Positions 28,780-29,795 of a stretch of 29,795 nucleotides of DNA are shown here, in pieces; within the stretch, counting starts at the first letter, position 1; each line of letters begins with the position of its first letter. The stretch spans positions 1 through 29,795 of the forward strand of contig JAISTO010000053.1 in NCBI GenBank assembly GCA_031272575.1, in the 5' to 3' direction. The notes below the pieces were generated by a model. It was given only the letters and a program-made list of their open reading frames with translations, was not told the origin of the DNA and ran no database searches. The stretch comes from Treponema sp. GTDB taxonomy: Bacteria > Spirochaetota > Spirochaetia > Treponematales > Breznakiellaceae. Position numbers and translations under genes: made by a program.

Positions 28780-28809
28780 AGTATAGCATATCGCGCGCGC
28801 GAGTGACAA
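28780..28809 (-). promoter_or_regulatory. promoter of the DUF2264-esterase operon (leaderless type)
   Basis: TTGTCA (28804-28809) and TATACT (28780-28785) on the minus strand, 18-base spacer made of alternating CG, six bases to the ATG. Confidence 0.7.
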
Positions 28810-28827
28810 GGGGACGCGGGGGGCGGC

Positions 28828-28867
28828 CAGCAATTCTCAATTTGACCGAATTTAATGAGAATTGCTG
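28828..28867. promoter_or_regulatory. 12-base inverted repeat between divergent genes
   Basis: CAGCAATTCTCA (28828-28839) and its exact complement (28856-28867) surround a 16-base AT-rich loop. It lies between the divergent DUF2264 promoter and the promoter of the coiled-coil gene, so it could be an operator or a transcription barrier. Confidence 0.55.
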
Positions 28868-28885
28868 CGCATTGCTCTTGTCCCC

Positions 28886-28914
28886 TTGACTTTCCCCAGG
28901 GGAATCAGTATCTT
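28886..28914 (+). promoter_or_regulatory. promoter of the coiled-coil nuclease-like gene
   Basis: TTGACT (28886-28891) and TATCTT (28909-28914) with a 17-base spacer; a leader of about 40 bases ends with TAAGGAGTG before the ATG at 28959. Confidence 0.65.
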
Positions 28915-28958
28915 TAACATCAATACTATCGAAAAGATACTTTATTAAGGAGTGTTCA

Positions 28959-29666
28959 ATGAAAGCGGCATTAAAAATTCCCGGCCCCGAATCAGTCTGG
29001 AAGATACTCCAGGAGGTCGCCCAGGGGCTCAAGGAACTGAAAGAGGCTCATGCAGCGGCTCAGGCAGAGGCTCAGGCGGTTCAGGCGGAAGAGAACCTGA
29101 AATGGCAGAAACTGCGGGAGTCCCAGGATAGGACCGACCGGCTGTTGCAGGAGACCGCCCTTCGACAGCAGGAGACCGACCGGCAGATGCAGGAGACCGA
29201 CCGGAAGCTGCGGGAGTCCCAGGAGCGGACCGACAAGCGAATCAGCAGGCTCGGCAACCGTATCGGCGACCTCATCGAACTATTCGCGGCGGCCAATGTT
29301 ATCGAAAAATTCCAGGACTTGGGATTCGAGTTTACCCAGGCGTCCCAAAACATGAAGATACAGGACAAAAACCACAACGACCTCGCGGAAGTCGATATTT
29401 TCCTTGAGAACGGCGACTATGTGATGGCGCTGGAAGTCAAGACGAACCTCTGCCCTGTCGATGTTACCGAGCACCTGCAACGCATGGATGTCCTCCGCAC
29501 CTACGCGGATTCCCGGGGCGACAAGCGGCAGTTTCTGGGCGCGATTGCCGCCGCCCTTGCCGGCACGGGGGTCAGGGACCTGGCGCTCTCCAGCGGCTTT
29601 TATCTCCTGGAACAGCAGGGCGACAACGTGAGGATTACCGCGCCGGAAAACAGGCGGGTGTGGTAA
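28959..29666 (+). CDS. coiled-coil protein with PD-(D/E)XK nuclease-like domain (DUF3782-like)
   Basis: A 235-residue protein starting after TAAGGAG. Residues 15-95 form a coiled coil rich in Gln, Glu and Arg with near-identical blocks (LRESQDRTDRLLQET, QQETDRQMQETDRKL, RESQERTDKR). The remainder is an alpha/beta domain with a PD-(D/E)XK-like core: RIGDLIELFAAANVIEKF, then EVDIFLENGDYVMALEVKTNL with Glu144, Asp146, Glu159 and Lys161 as candidate metal-binding residues. Such proteins are abundant and often multi-copy in spirochaetes, cyanobacteria and archaea; their role is not established, though DNA cleavage is suspected from the fold. It stands alone. Confidence 0.75.
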   Translation: MKAALKIPGPESVWKILQEVAQGLKELKEAHAAAQAEAQAVQAEENLKWQKLRESQDRTDRLLQETALRQQETDRQMQETDRKLRESQERTDKRISRLGNRIGDLIELFAAANVIEKFQDLGFEFTQASQNMKIQDKNHNDLAEVDIFLENGDYVMALEVKTNLCPVDVTEHLQRMDVLRTYADSRGDKRQFLGAIAAALAGTGVRDLALSSGFYLLEQQGDNVRITAPENRRVW

Positions 29667-29751
29667 ATGATTATTGCGCCCCCCTGGACACTTTCCCCCA
29701 AGATTCACCATACTGTCTACTATGCATAGCCTATTGCTCTATTCACACACA

Positions 29752-29777
29752 GGGTGCCCGCTTGAAAGCGGGCGCCC
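29752..29777. terminator. GC-rich hairpin near the window end
   Basis: An 11-base stem (29752-29762 with 29767-29777, one G-T pair) closes a four-base loop. It lies 85 bases after the coiled-coil gene and is followed by a pyrimidine-rich stretch rather than a T-run, so a terminator role is likely but not certain. Nothing else is seen in 29667-29795. Confidence 0.55.
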
Positions 29778-29795
29778 GGCTTCTCTCTCAAAGCC

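Overview
The window looks like chromosomal DNA of a spirochaete of the Treponema lineage. The main evidence is a gene for the spirochaete-specific periplasmic flagellar sheath protein FlaA (7420-8469, minus strand) and a phenylalanyl-tRNA synthetase beta subunit of the short archaeal/spirochaetal type (12995-14776). The DNA is visibly GC-rich. It also carries sugar-degrading genes (GH127, DUF2264, a carbohydrate-esterase-like hydrolase), which would suit a gut or termite-hindgut treponeme. That habitat, and any species assignment, is inference.

Layout. 1-1300: accessory genes, namely a small DUF5678-like protein, a RelB/YoeB-type toxin-antitoxin pair whose toxin is frameshifted in an A-run, and a 57-codon orphan ORF. 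1493-2101: an exported CsgG/FlgO/LpoB-like protein. 2102-2905: about 800 bases with no gene, packed with repeats (a MITE-like element with about 23-bp terminal inverted repeats, a partial copy of it, and a 111-bp foldback), leading into a relatively AT-rich orphan JetD/DUF2220-like Toprim gene. 4155-10591 (minus): flaA; then a small-alarmone-synthetase/TPR fusion translationally coupled to a GH127 arabinofuranosidase; a GerMN-domain protein; and a dicarboxylate/amino-acid:cation symporter. 10644-10717: tRNA-Val(UAC). 10932-11865: an Rpn-type (PD-(D/E)XK) gene split by a repeat. 12010-15801: type-4 uracil-DNA glycosylase, divergent from pheT-fabH. 15810-19291: uppP, divergent from a PPDK-like half-protein followed by a HisJ-type PHP phosphatase. 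19292-19797: a second MITE copy nested in a 17-bp inverted repeat. 19798-23091: an orphan 2-oxoacid oxidoreductase gamma subunit, divergent from a NhaD/ArsB-type transporter plus tsaD. 23280-26025: a two-gene membrane operon of unknown function. 26022-28773 (minus): DUF2264 plus esterase. 28959-29666: a coiled-coil/nuclease-like protein.

Two genome-scale themes stand out. First, heptameric tandem repeats (CCCCACT-, AAGTCCC- and CCGTCCA-like units, resembling the STRR repeats known from cyanobacteria) lie between genes, often as two inverted arms around a palindromic core. Repeats of this and another kind also sit inside genes: they split the Rpn gene, add residues in frame to TsaD, and a palindromic element adds residues in frame to uracil-DNA glycosylase. 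Second, about eight genes have a good -35/-10 promoter whose -10 ends only 6-11 bases before the start codon, with no Shine-Dalgarno. This predicts leaderless or nearly leaderless mRNAs. Other genes (relB, flaA, hisJ, rpn and the terminal nuclease-like gene) have ordinary ribosome binding sites.
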